Shown: in pieces, positions 48,340-57,332 of the stretch
How the letters are laid out: each line of letters starts with the position of its first letter
Position numbering within the stretch: position 1 is the stretch's first letter
Assembly (NCBI GenBank): GCA_036936605.1
Contig: JAUPFV010000005.1
Coordinates: 76,396,885 to 76,460,884, forward strand
Direction of reading: 5' to 3'
Length of the DNA: 64,000 nucleotides
From: Limnanthes douglasii subsp. nivea
Lineage: Eukaryota; Streptophyta; Magnoliopsida; Brassicales; Limnanthaceae
Notes under the pieces: generated by a model
What the model was told of the DNA's origin: nothing
Database searches by the model: none
Seen by the model: the letters and a program-made list of their open reading frames with translations, nothing else
Program-made: the position numbers and the translations under genes

Positions 48340-50100
48340 CGAACAAAAAATAAAATTTTGATTAAAAATTACAAATTTTGATCCGAGGTTAGAGTTTAAC
48401 CAATTGATCTTGGAACCATTGCGCAAAAACTTGATGATACTTCTGATTTTGAGCAGCTCTAATTTCAGTTGAATCCTCTTTCTTTTAGATTTTTGTACTT
48501 CACTTGATGATTTAGATTTCCTGACTTTCTTGTATTTTCTCTTCAACTCAACATCTTCTTCTATGAACTTTTCATCTCCACTTGTTTTCCTGCTTTGTAT
48601 AATTCCTGTAATTGATATGTAAAATTATACGTGTCAGGTGAAAAACCTGATTTCAAATTGTTAGTAGTCATGACATTGAAGAATATATCATGATAAGTTA
48701 ATTTAAATTGTGATATCTCTATTGGAAAGTCTTAAGTAACTCAAACCAATGTTTTCTAAGAAAATGATAGCTTTTAATCAAGCATGGGCTTCAACAAGAG
48801 TGATGTTATAGTTGGTCATTATCTTAAGAGACCACTTCATAATCCACTCAGCTGCGTAATTTTGTTCTAATTTTGTTCTCTGTAGATGAGTTTTAAAGTC
48901 ATTTATGAGGTAAAATATTTTAGCAATATGTAACTATAGGAGATAGAAATCAAGGTGAATTTTCATTTACTAATGACTCAAACCGAATTTTTGAGTCAAT
49001 TTCAACATCAACTTGGGTATAACCAATGTTTTTTCATAAAGATAGGTCATCCATAAGGGCTATGGTTTCAACTATGATAAGGTTTTGTTTTTCATACAAC
49101 CTACTGGTTGATGATATCATGTTACCATGAGAGTTCCTGATTATAGCACCCCCCACTTGACTCACCAGTGTGTGAGCAAAAGCCATCAGAATTTAATTTT
49201 AATATATATTCAAGAGTGAGTTCTGTTTTACATATATAGCTTTTATGCTGTTTGAAAATGGTGAAATTTTTTAGATGCATTCAAATTTTTTCATCACCAG
49301 CCTATATTTTCTTAGTTAAAAGGTTTACACAATCCAACCTAAATATAATATTATTAATCTTTTCCTTAATGTGGTTTGATGTTAATGATATGTTTTTGTA
49401 CTTAGTTTTGTTTTCGATAGACCAGATACACCAACAAATTATTGATGGTGTTGGTTTATTAGTAGATAGAAGTCAGTAACTAACTAAATGGGTGATGCTC
49501 ATGTGGTTAATTATTAGAATTCCACATAGACCTACTTCCGAGATTGTTTCATATTGAACACAAAAATGCTCTATATATTCAATATGATTGCAAAATTGAT
49601 ATTTTGAAGCTAAATTAAAAAAATTCTTTTGGAGTATGGTAACAACTGATATTATATCTTTGAGAATTCTCCAAAGAGTGAATGAACACTTCTTTGGAGT
49701 GATTGAGTTCTAGATCTTGTTGTACATGTCTGAACGTGGCTCTCTGATTCTTATTTTATCTAAAATATCTTTAAAATTAAAGTAACGAGTTGGAGAAGCA
49801 TTCCATTTTATAATATCATATATGTTTTCATGAAGTTTAAACTTTGTTATTATGTCAATGTCTATAAAAATTACACTATTTTAAGTTTGTTCAAATTTCA
49901 TGTGTTGTTTTCTCGAAAATTGATAAATTTTATCATTATTATACCATAAATTATTTTTACCGTAAGTTAACTTGATAAGAGGGTGTTTACACCATCTCTC
50001 AAATCCAAAATCTATGCTTCTGTTACCAAACCAAAAATATATGTTTCTGTTATCGATATACCAGTAAATAACCAAAAATATATGTTTCTGTTATCGATAT
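48340..50100 (-). pseudogene. LINE 3' fragment (zf-RVT and RNase H), minus strand
   Basis: On the minus strand, SFTLWRILKDIISV and ..IICWCIWSIENKTKYKN (about 49690-49390) form the zinc-binding region after RT. KFNSDGFCSHTGESSGG, RNSHGNMISSTSRLYEKQNL and VDVEIDSK (about 49200-48980) are the RNase H domain. The RNase H start parallels LNADAS...GESSGS of LINE copy 2 at about 18705. Frameshifted and 5'-truncated. A duplicated 46-bp segment (ccaaaaatatatgtttctgt) occurs at about 50031 and 50073. Confidence 0.6.
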
Positions 50101-50402
50101 AACAGTAAATAAAAGTTTCAACTGATTCTCTACCGTCGATAAGATACACCGCCAAACTAAATGTTAACAAGTAACTTTTTTTTTGTAATTATACTTATAA
50201 TTGTTCATTAAATGACAGATTATCCACAATACGATCTTAATTTTTGTAAAATCCTCTATCCAACCGGTGAAATATAAAACTTTCAAGAAGATTTAGCCAA
50301 GTTCGTGTAATAAAATGAGTTCATGATTTTTGGTTATAAGTTCGATTTTCTCTAAAAACACTTTTGAGTAGAGAGCTTTGAGCGGCAGGTTCTCCAAGGA
50401 AA
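50101..50402. other. Flank of the Mutator-like element
   Basis: Nothing recognisable. It leads up to the 9-bp target duplication at 50403. Confidence 0.6.
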
Positions 50403-50411
50403 AAAACATAT
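50403..50411. repeat. Left target-site duplication
   Basis: aaaacatat, identical to 60883-60891 on the other side of the MULE. Confidence 0.95.
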
Positions 50412-50454
50412 GGGCTAGGCTAAAATGAGACCCGTTTTCTTTATAGTGAGACCC
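50412..50454 (+). repeat. Left terminal inverted repeat of the MULE
   Basis: 43 bp; the inner 13-base word tatagtgagaccc occurs again at 50463-50475, giving two copies at this end. It matches the right end in inverted orientation at 38 of 43 positions by eye. Confidence 0.95.
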
Positions 50455-50500
50455 GGGTTGGTTATAGTGAGACCCCCATTAATTACAAATATGCCATCCA

Positions 50501-50517
50501 TATAAATAGCTATAAAT
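50501..50517 (+). promoter_or_regulatory. TATA box of the PMD gene
   Basis: TATAAATA at 50501 (and TATAAAT at 50511) lies about 90 bp inside the left end. It is followed by a C/T-rich leader with aaaccctaa (telo-box) and a splice donor at 50628, so the transposon end supplies the promoter. Confidence 0.6.
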
Positions 50518-50872
50518 CAGATTTCCTTCTCTTTCTTTTCCCCCGAAACCCTAACTCTCTCTACCTCCAAAAACCCATATTTTTTCCGTCGACTTTTTTT
50601 GAAATCCAACTCCACGAAGCTGTTAAGGTATGGATTCTACACTTCATGGTGCTTTTTTTCCATTTTACATTGTTATTTCTAGAGATATTTAGTGTTTTGC
50701 ATACAGGTAGAAAAATTCGATTTTTATATATTTGGTGTTGATTTGTTTGATTTTAAGGGCATGTATGTTGTTAGTTAGGAGATTAGGACCGTTTAGGGTG
50801 TTGGGTTAGAGTTTTAGGGTTGATTTTGGGCAGATCTGGGTAGGGGGTGGCTGCATTTTCGAACAGGTGTTT

Positions 50873-50957
50873 CCACGCATGTTCGTGCGTGGACATACCG
50901 GATGCACGCACGAACATGCGGGCATCCGGTATTTCCACGCAAGATCATGCGTGGAAA
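50873..50957. repeat. Hairpin cluster in the first intron of the PMD gene
   Basis: Three consecutive inverted repeats: ccacgca-N6-tgcgtgg (50873-50892), ataccggatgc/gcatccggtat (50895-50932) and tttccacgca-N6-tgcgtggaaa (50932-50957). The pattern CGCA-N6-TGCG recurs in the first intron of the transposase gene and at the centre of the foldback. Confidence 0.85.
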
Positions 50958-51112
50958 TATCGAATCCACAGATTGTGAATTCTGGCGAAATCTTCGCAAT
51001 TTAATGTGTGGATTTCCCTAATCCACGAATTAAATTGTGAATTTTCGCGAAATCATGACTTTTTTAAAAAAAAAATCAACTCTTCTAATTGTTCGATTTT
51101 GTCTTGTGCAGT

Positions 51113-53493
51113 ATGCCTCCTCGCCCACGTCCTTCCGTTACCGATAAAGACTACGAGACGGATCAGGAGACTGAGGTGCTCGATCGCGGTGAGACTTCTC
51201 GGAGCGTCCGGGTCCGTATGAGAGGGACCTTACAGGCCGTTGAGCGCCCACCAGTCCAGCGTCGCGTATCTACGGAGCAGCGCTTCCGTAGATACAATGG
51301 TCACGTTGTCGACCTATATTCTACGTTTCATTCGTACAGAGAGCACGAGGCATACAGCGTCTTCAAAGGCGATGTAAGTTTTATAGTTTTAATTTACTTT
51401 TTAAAGTTATTATTATTATTATTGGTTTGTGTTAGAAATTTTATTAGTTTAGGTTAGAATTCATTTATATGTTACAATGACTTTAGGTTTTAATTTTTAA
51501 CACTGTCTACTGAAATGGTTTGTGTTTTAAATATAAGTAGTTTAGGTTAGGTTAGAATTATTTTATATGTTAGAATGAAATTAGGTTTTAATTTTTAACA
51601 CTGTCTATTGAATATTACCTGCATTGGATTTGGTATTGGATTTGGATTTGGTATTGAGTTTGTGTTATAAATTTACTGAATTTATATGTTAAGAATTTAT
51701 ATGTTACTGAAATTAATTTTTTGTTATAAATTTTATTAGTTTAGGTTACAATGAATTTAAATGTTATGATGAGTTTAGGTTTTAATTTTTTACACTCACT
51801 ACTGCATTGTATTTGTTGGTTATTGGTTATTGTTTTATCTTAGTTGTTATACTGTATATATATTGAACATGTTGGTTATTGGATTATCTTAAGTTTTAGA
51901 TTGCATATATGTTTATATATATTGTATGTTTTTAATGCATGCAGGCCCGACAGTCACTGCGCTGTTATGCGATGTACCACACACATAGTAGCTGGGACTT
52001 GAAATCCCGGCAGCAGAAGGTACTCGCACAAGTTAGGAGCACCTGTTTCTGGCCCTTGGTTGAGGCCTTGGGTAAGTGGTCTACTAACGTCCACTTGATT
52101 GAGGGCTTTCTAGAGAGATGGCATCCCGAGACGAACACTTTCCACTTCTCGTTCGGGGAGATGACCGTCACCCTGGATGACGTCCACATGATCACGGGGC
52201 TCTCACTTGTCGGTCTCAAATGTGAGATATATGAGTACCCCACTGCTAATGAGCGTACTGCGAGATACGCTCGCTTACTTGGGTGCAGCGCTGCGGATCT
52301 TGAGGCTGAGATAAAGGAGAACAAAGGCGGCGGTAAGAGGCATGTTCGCCTTGCATGGCTGAAGAGGAGATTCTGCACCCATCAGTATTACGATGAGGAG
52401 ATCACTGTGGGGGATGCTAAACGAGCTACGAGGGGCTATTTGTTGCACTTCTTTGGCTGTACCATTTTGGCCAACAAGTCGGGCAACAACATTAGCCTCG
52501 ACTACTTGCAGTTCATCGACGATTACACTAGCTCCGCGAGGTATAACTGGGGGCAGATGATACTGGCGCAGCTCTACTACCAGCTAGGCAGAGGCTGCCT
52601 ACACTCTACTTCGGGTATATCTGGTTTTTTGGCCATGTTAGAGACGTGGATTTACGACCATTTCACGGCGTTTGCAGTTCATCAGTACCCGAGGTATAGT
52701 ATCGCACATCCTACTATATGCCTCTATGCGCCTGCTAAGTTTCGACAGAGCCAGGAGTCTCGAGACGGTATTAGAGTTTGTCTGGATAGCTTCACGGAGC
52801 ATCATGTAAGTTTTAATCAGTTTCATTTCAATTATCGTATATATAATATAAGTTGGTAATGATAAATGGTATGTTAATATTTTACAGGTATTATTCACGC
52901 CGTATGCGGCCATGCGGGATGCTCGAGGTACCGCTGATATAGCTTGGATAGATGCGACGCTGAAGGCGGCGGACATTGTCGAGGCGTACTATCCGCTACG
53001 TGTGGCTAGGCAGTTCGGTCGCGTTCAGCAGGTAATATTTTGTAACTCGAAATATTAATATTGTTTGTATTGCGCATGTGTGGTACATAGTTTAGATATA
53101 TTTTTTTAAATACAGGTTCCTGGTCCATTGCGTCTTGTTCTTACCGGTTCGACTAGGGTTCGTCGTGCGAACACCCTCTAGTTCTGGGATGCATTTAGTT
53201 GGGAGAACTGGGAGTCACACTGTATTCACGATAGTCTTAAGGGTTCGGAGTTTATTCCTGGTCACGAGGATGGTACCACTGTGGTTTACTCTTCATGGGT
53301 TACGAGGAACTTGTGGTATGTCATATCTGATCCAAAGGCGCACCGAGATGATCCGGAGATTGGGGTGAACCCTACCCCACACACACATGCGACCACACTG
53401 CACGAGCTGACTTCGCGCATACTGGAGATGGAGGAGTACGATCGTAGACACCCCGGCGTTACTTTTGATAGCTTTCGGGATCCTTTGGATTAG
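51113..53493 (+). pseudogene. Plant mobile domain (MAIN/MAIL1-like) protein gene in the MULE, one internal stop
   Basis: Coding exons by GT-AG sites: 51113-51373, 51945-52805, 52888-53031 and 53116-53493, all phase 0, after an untranslated first exon and an intron (50628-51111). The product would be 546 codons plus stop. It has a low-complexity basic N-terminus, then a plant mobile domain (aminotransferase-like PMD, PF10536): FWPLVEALGKWSTNVHLIEG, ERWHPETNTFHFSFGEMTVT, LDDVHMITGLSLVG, YLLHFFGCTILANKSGNNIS. PMD proteins of the MAIN/MAIL type act in gene silencing and genome stability in Arabidopsis and are also carried by transposons; a role in countering silencing is inference. An in-frame TAG (53179-53181) in the last exon removes about 104 residues. 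All splice sites and the rest of the frame are intact. Confidence 0.85.
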
Positions 53494-53752
53494 ATATACC
53501 GCACATCTCACGAGTGCAGAGACTGATTATCATTTATGTCTTTTGTGTTTACAGTTTAAGACTTTATTTGTGTTGTTTACTTTTCACCGATTTATTTTGT
53601 GTGATGTGGTACTGGTTCGTTCTTTTATTATGTGTTATGTTATTTTATTACATTTTAGTGATATAACTTTCGAATGTTTGTTCAAACTCCAACTTTAAAA
53701 CTCGAAGTTCGAGGGTAGGTATCAGAATGCAAAACAAATGCAACATAAACTA

Positions 53753-53848
53753 AAACATAAACCCGAACGTTTTTGTAAACACAAACAACAACACAAACTC
53801 AAACATAAACCCGAACGTTTTTGTAAACACGAACAACAATGCCCACCA
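53753..53848. repeat. 48-bp tandem duplication
   Basis: aaacataaacccgaacgttt + ttgtaaacac occurs at 53753 and 53801 in the spacer behind the PMD gene. Confidence 0.85.
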
Positions 53849-53941
53849 GTACTTATTACCCCCTTCTATCATGTTAAGGTTACCAATTTCAGCTGATGCC
53901 ATCATCAGATATTGATCTTCCAACTCAGTCCATGGACACAT
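53836..53941 (-). pseudogene. Short Myb/SANT-like fragment
   Basis: The ATG at 53941 starts MCPWTELEDQYLMMASAEIG, with the W-T-x2-E-D spacing of the first helix of Myb/SANT-like transposon-associated proteins, then GGNKYWW. It runs into repeat-encoded sequence. A degraded or 3'-truncated gene; the similarity is weak. Confidence 0.3.
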
Positions 53942-54075
53942 TTTTTGCAATTGATATATGTGCTATAATTGTTACTGCCTATAAAACATCTTTCTGTACC
54001 ACTATTTGTATCAATTATAAACACTTGTAAGATAAGGATAGCGTAATCCATGTTGACGAATGATTGTGCGACACC

Positions 54076-54240
54076 TCACATTTAAAAAAGTACACAAATC
54101 CAATAGTGCAGTAATAGGGGTCTCGTTATAGCGTAACTTCCATTAGTAGACGGCTTGCTATAACGAGACACGTGAAAATATTGCCGCAAAAAATACCCGC
54201 GTTTAATGCACTTCCCGCCCAAACTTTCACGAGCTTATAA
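54076..54240 (+). promoter_or_regulatory. Promoter cassette 1 with TIR-like inverted repeat
   Basis: GTCTCGTTATAGC (54120-54132) and GCTATAACGAGAC (54157-54169) form a perfect 13-bp inverted repeat. acgtgaaaatattgccgc, a cttcccgcc word and TATA-like cttataag (54235) follow. About 150 bp are closely matched by the sequence before the next small gene (54841-55000). The arms resemble the MULE end (ggtctcat-ttagcctagc). Confidence 0.75.
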
Positions 54241-54279
54241 GTGGATGCTTATCACTCCTCAAACATAAACAGTGCAAAC

Positions 54280-54654
54280 ATGGAGTTTACCCCTCATGAA
54301 GACTACCATTTGCTTCAGGCAGTGAAACTTGCCCTGCGTGAGTTGGGTGAAGATAGTAGCGATGCGTTTTTCGAGCTAGTCTTGTGTAACATGCACTACA
54401 ACTACGGCCGCTTAGGAACGAAAGGTTTTGCTGTGCGTAACCGTGAACAAATCAAACAGAGGTACATTTATTGCAAACCAATGGATCGTTTGCTGTTCCA
54501 ACCATTTAAAATTAAGCAAGAAGCGGCCGTCGTATGGAACATGACTGTGGTAGATTACATCACTAGGGACATGGTTCTGTATCTTGAGAATAAGATTACT
54601 GAAAGGGAAGAGGGGACTGACTCTGACGATAACTTGGGATATGACTTCGACTAA
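54280..54654 (+). CDS. Small Myb/SANT-like accessory protein A of the MULE
   Basis: 124 codons from ATG 54280 (preceded by the promoter cassette; an upstream GTG frame is not needed). N-terminus MEFTPHEDYHLLQAVKLALR has the aromatic-T-x2-ED-x2-LL pattern of a Myb/SANT first helix, and RNREQIKQRYIY resembles a recognition helix. The C-terminus is acidic (TDSDDNLGYDFD). It is about 60% identical by eye to protein C (56314-55886), sharing GEDSSDAFFE and the QEA-x2-VWN-x3-DYIT core. The frame and promoter are intact. The function is unknown. DNA binding, perhaps to the inverted repeats around it, is inference. Confidence 0.75.
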   Translation: MEFTPHEDYHLLQAVKLALRELGEDSSDAFFELVLCNMHYNYGRLGTKGFAVRNREQIKQRYIYCKPMDRLLFQPFKIKQEAAVVWNMTVVDYITRDMVLYLENKITEREEGTDSDDNLGYDFD

Positions 54655-54840
54655 TCGGCATTACTTATGTTGTAATTGTTTGCTTCTTGGAGTTTCTGTA
54701 CTCTTTTTTAAGTTAATGTTTGAATTTTTTGTATTTTACATTTACCATGTACTACTTTTTCTTATTTGACTGCCCATTCTATTTTGTGCCCATTTTTTTG
54801 TATCCAATGTATCCAATGTATCATTCTTAAAATAACCCAA

Positions 54841-55082
54841 GGTTTACATTAAAAAAATTACACAAATGCAGCAGTGCAGTAATAGGTGTCTCATTATAGC
54901 GCAACTTTCATTATTAGACGTCTCACTATAACGAGACACGTGAAAATATTGCCGCCAAAAACACCCGCGTTTAATGCACTTCCCGCCCATACTTTCCCGC
55001 TAGTTAATTAACGCGGGAACAAAAACCTCGCTTCCCGCTAATTTTTTTAGAACTGGCACACCGACTTCGAGTCTATAAATAC
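54841..55082 (+). promoter_or_regulatory. Promoter cassette 2 with TIR-like inverted repeat, E2F-type site and TATA
   Basis: GTCTCATTATAGC (54888-54900) and CTATAACGAGAC (54926-54937) are the inverted arms. cacgtgaaaatattgccgcc follows, then a consensus E2F-type site TTTCCCGC at 54993-55000, further ttcccgc/gcgggaa words to 55040, and TATA (ctataaatac) at 55073. The ATG of gene B is 50 bp downstream. The first 160 bp duplicate cassette 1. Confidence 0.75.
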
Positions 55083-55122
55083 TATAGTATGACTATGAAA
55101 CAAAATATCTTAAGTTACAACA

Positions 55123-55578
55123 ATGGGTGATTCAGAGTGGAACGTGCACGAAGATGCAAGCCTCCTCGTCGCATTTGACTTCGTCAGATGTACGATGCAA
55201 GAGGAGATTCCTGGTTTCATCGATGCGGTTTTGTGCAGGATGTTCTTCAACCAGGGTAGGGAGGCATCGTGTCCAGGATGCTTAATGCCCCGTCCACGCA
55301 AACGCGAAGAAGTGTTCGAGAGGCTGGCTTATCTTAAGCCAAGGACTGTACAGATTGAGTCATTGGATTACGAGACACGTTTACATGTCCAATACGTATT
55401 CAACATGGGCTCCCACGGTCCAGTGACGCCGGAGATGGTGTCACATGCGACGCAGCAAAGGGAGCAAGAAATGTCCGACGCAATTGCAAGCGCCGTTGAA
55501 ACGTGTTCAACCCCCGAAGGAAGTTATGATTCAGATGATTATAAGTTCGGGAGCGGAATGAACTATCCGACTCCATAA
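55123..55578 (+). CDS. Small accessory protein B of the MULE, distant paralogue
   Basis: 151 codons, intact. The start at 55123 follows TATA at 55073 and the cassette. It shares the layout of proteins A and C: an N-terminal W-x2-HED-x2-LL (MGDSEWNVHEDASLLVAF), then VLCRMFFNQGR corresponding to VLCNMHYNYGR of A, a basic helix (RPRKREEVFERLAYLKPR) and an acidic tail (GSYDSDDYKFGS). The region CPGCL adds two cysteines not found in A or C. Overall identity to A and C is low, so the relationship rests on the ordered motifs. I cannot assign a function. Confidence 0.7.
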   Translation: MGDSEWNVHEDASLLVAFDFVRCTMQEEIPGFIDAVLCRMFFNQGREASCPGCLMPRPRKREEVFERLAYLKPRTVQIESLDYETRLHVQYVFNMGSHGPVTPEMVSHATQQREQEMSDAIASAVETCSTPEGSYDSDDYKFGSGMNYPTP

Positions 55579-55755
55579 ATCTAAGTGTGAAATGTTAACA
55601 GAGGGTTAGCCCACCTATCGTTTGTCTTAAGTTATTTGCTTATGTATTTCTTATTATGCAATGATTTGGATTAAATTGTAATGTTTTTATGCAATCGACG
55701 TATTTTGAAGTTTTAGTGCTATTGTTTACAAGATGAACATCGAAACATAAAATAT

Positions 55756-55881
55756 CACAAGTTAAAATAACAACAACTTACGAAGTAAGAAGTTCAAACA
55801 AATACTGGAAAGAAACATCACAAGTTAAAATAACAACAACTTACGAAGTAAGAAGTTCAAACAAATACTGGAAAGAAACAT
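55756..55881. repeat. 63-bp tandem duplication
   Basis: The unit starting cacaagttaaaataacaaca repeats exactly at 55756 and 55819, just behind the 3' end of gene C on the minus strand. Confidence 0.9.
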
Positions 55882-55885
55882 CACA

Positions 55886-56314
55886 TCACAAGTTCAAATA
55901 ACAACCAATAGGAAAATAACAAGTTGAAATAACATCAGTGGAATGGTTATTCGTATCGAAGTTTGTATTCAACATCATCAATTCCCCCCTTGCAATAATC
56001 TTATCCTCCAGAAATGCCACCATATACCTGGTGATGTAGTCTATTGTGCTCAGGTTCCAGACGGTAGCAGCTTCTTGTTTAATTAACGATGGCAAGAAGC
56101 ACAAATGCTGTATTGGCTGACAAAAAATATATCTGGCCTTGATCTGGTCACGAGTACGCACAACGACACCTCTTGTACCCAAACGGTCGTAGCCCATGTA
56201 CATCGTACATAGGACACGCTCGAAAAACGCATCGCTGCTATCTTCCCCCAGTATCTGGCGGGCAATCTTCACAACTTGAAGCATGTGGTAGTCTTCGTCC
56301 GCCGTAAACTCCAT
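55886..56314 (-). CDS. Small Myb/SANT-like accessory protein C of the MULE, frameshifted tail
   Basis: ATG at 56314, TATA (cctataaatatg) near 56405. The first about 108 codons parallel protein A: MEFTADEDYHMLQVVKIARQ, GEDSSDAFFERVLC, GYDRLGTRG, RTRDQIKARYIFC, QEAATVWN and DYITRYMVAFLEDKI. After a run of six C (plus strand, about 55984-55989) the frame departs. The other frame gives a short acidic end with a stop near 55940, as in A, so a 1-nt indel in the homopolymer is likely. The N-terminal DNA-binding-like part is unaffected. The gene points opposite to A and B. Confidence 0.7.
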   Translation of the reverse strand: MEFTADEDYHMLQVVKIARQILGEDSSDAFFERVLCTMYMGYDRLGTRGVVVRTRDQIKARYIFCQPIQHLCFLPSLIKQEAATVWNLSTIDYITRYMVAFLEDKIIARGELMMLNTNFDTNNHSTDVISTCYFPIGCYLNL

Positions 56315-56429
56315 ATGTAAACGTTAACGAGTTTTATATTTATCTTGAATGCTAAGTGTTTGGCAAGTGTATTATGATTTCTTGATTTTATGTCATATTT
56401 ATAGGGGACGAGTCAATTTTGGTGGGCGA

Positions 56430-56515
56430 GCAATAGTAGGGGTTTCATTATAGCCTAACTTCTATTATTAGGTGTCTCGCTATAACGAGACCTCTAAAAT
56501 ATCTCCCGCTTTTAT
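56430..56515. promoter_or_regulatory. TIR-like inverted repeat, copy 3
   Basis: ggggtttcattatagcctaa (56439) closely resembles the inner side of the right MULE end (gggtctcattttagcctagc). It is followed by gtctcg-N6-cgagac (56474-56491) and a tcccgc word. It lies upstream of gene C but in the same + orientation as copies 1 and 2. Confidence 0.65.
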
Positions 56516-56698
56516 TCCTTGGCAGTGTATGTTTGGCAGTACGTGATATCTCGATTCCATGTTTTTTTTTTGAACAAACTAATGTTGAGCTTGTTGTTTT
56601 TTTTTGTTTAAACTAATGCTCATAATAGTTGTTTTAGTTTTTGGAATGATTAAACCTTACGGCTTGAGTTTATGTAGATTTGTTTTTCATTATTTAGT

Positions 56699-57141
56699 CC
56701 TTAATAGGTACCCTTTTGCCATGATTTTTGGGTGAAGGCCAAAAATTAATATATTTTTTTATTTCCAACCTCAAATGTTGTTAAAACCATGTTTTGAAAC
56801 CATTGGCGACCCTGAAAGTTCGAAAAAAATTTCATAAATTCCCCAAAGCCCTTATTTCATTTGTGGACAGTGCCGTTTTTGGCACACGAAAACATGTGCA
56901 TGTACATTTGCACGCACGTTTTTGCGTGCTCTTGTACATGCACACGTTTTCGTGTGGCAAAAAAGGCACTGTCCACAAATGAAATAAGGGCTTTGGGGCA
57001 TTTATGAATTTTTTTTCGAACTTTCATGCTTGCCAATGGTTTTAAAACATGGTTTTAACAACATTTGAGGTTGGAAATAAAAAAAAATTAAAAAATTTTG
57101 GCCTTCACCCAAAAATCATGGCCAAAGGGTACCTATTAAGG
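56699..57141. repeat. 443-bp foldback (near-perfect inverted repeat)
   Basis: The outer ends ccttaataggtacccttt and aaagggtacctattaagg pair, and the arms of about 218 bp match with few differences to the centre at 56920. There gcacgca-cgtttt-tgcgtgc forms the tip, again the CGCA-N6-TGCG pattern. No clear target duplication flanks it. A transcript through it would form a long hairpin RNA. Confidence 0.9.
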
Positions 57142-57332
57142 CTCTGTTTTGGTAAAAAAATCATACGGCCGCTTAAAAAACAATTTTTTTTTGGCACATC
57201 TACAAAGCATAAGTAAAAGTCATAATTATTATCAACCAAAACAACATAAGTCTAGTAGTCGGAGGTGGCGAAATGTGTCTCGAAAGGATTAAAAAAAACA
57301 AGTAACACAAAATATTACAATACAACAAAGCA

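Noticed and set aside
51965..52378. Minus-strand 137-codon frame within the PMD gene
   Set aside because: Antisense of exon 3 of the PMD gene; the exon has conserved motifs and correct splice sites.
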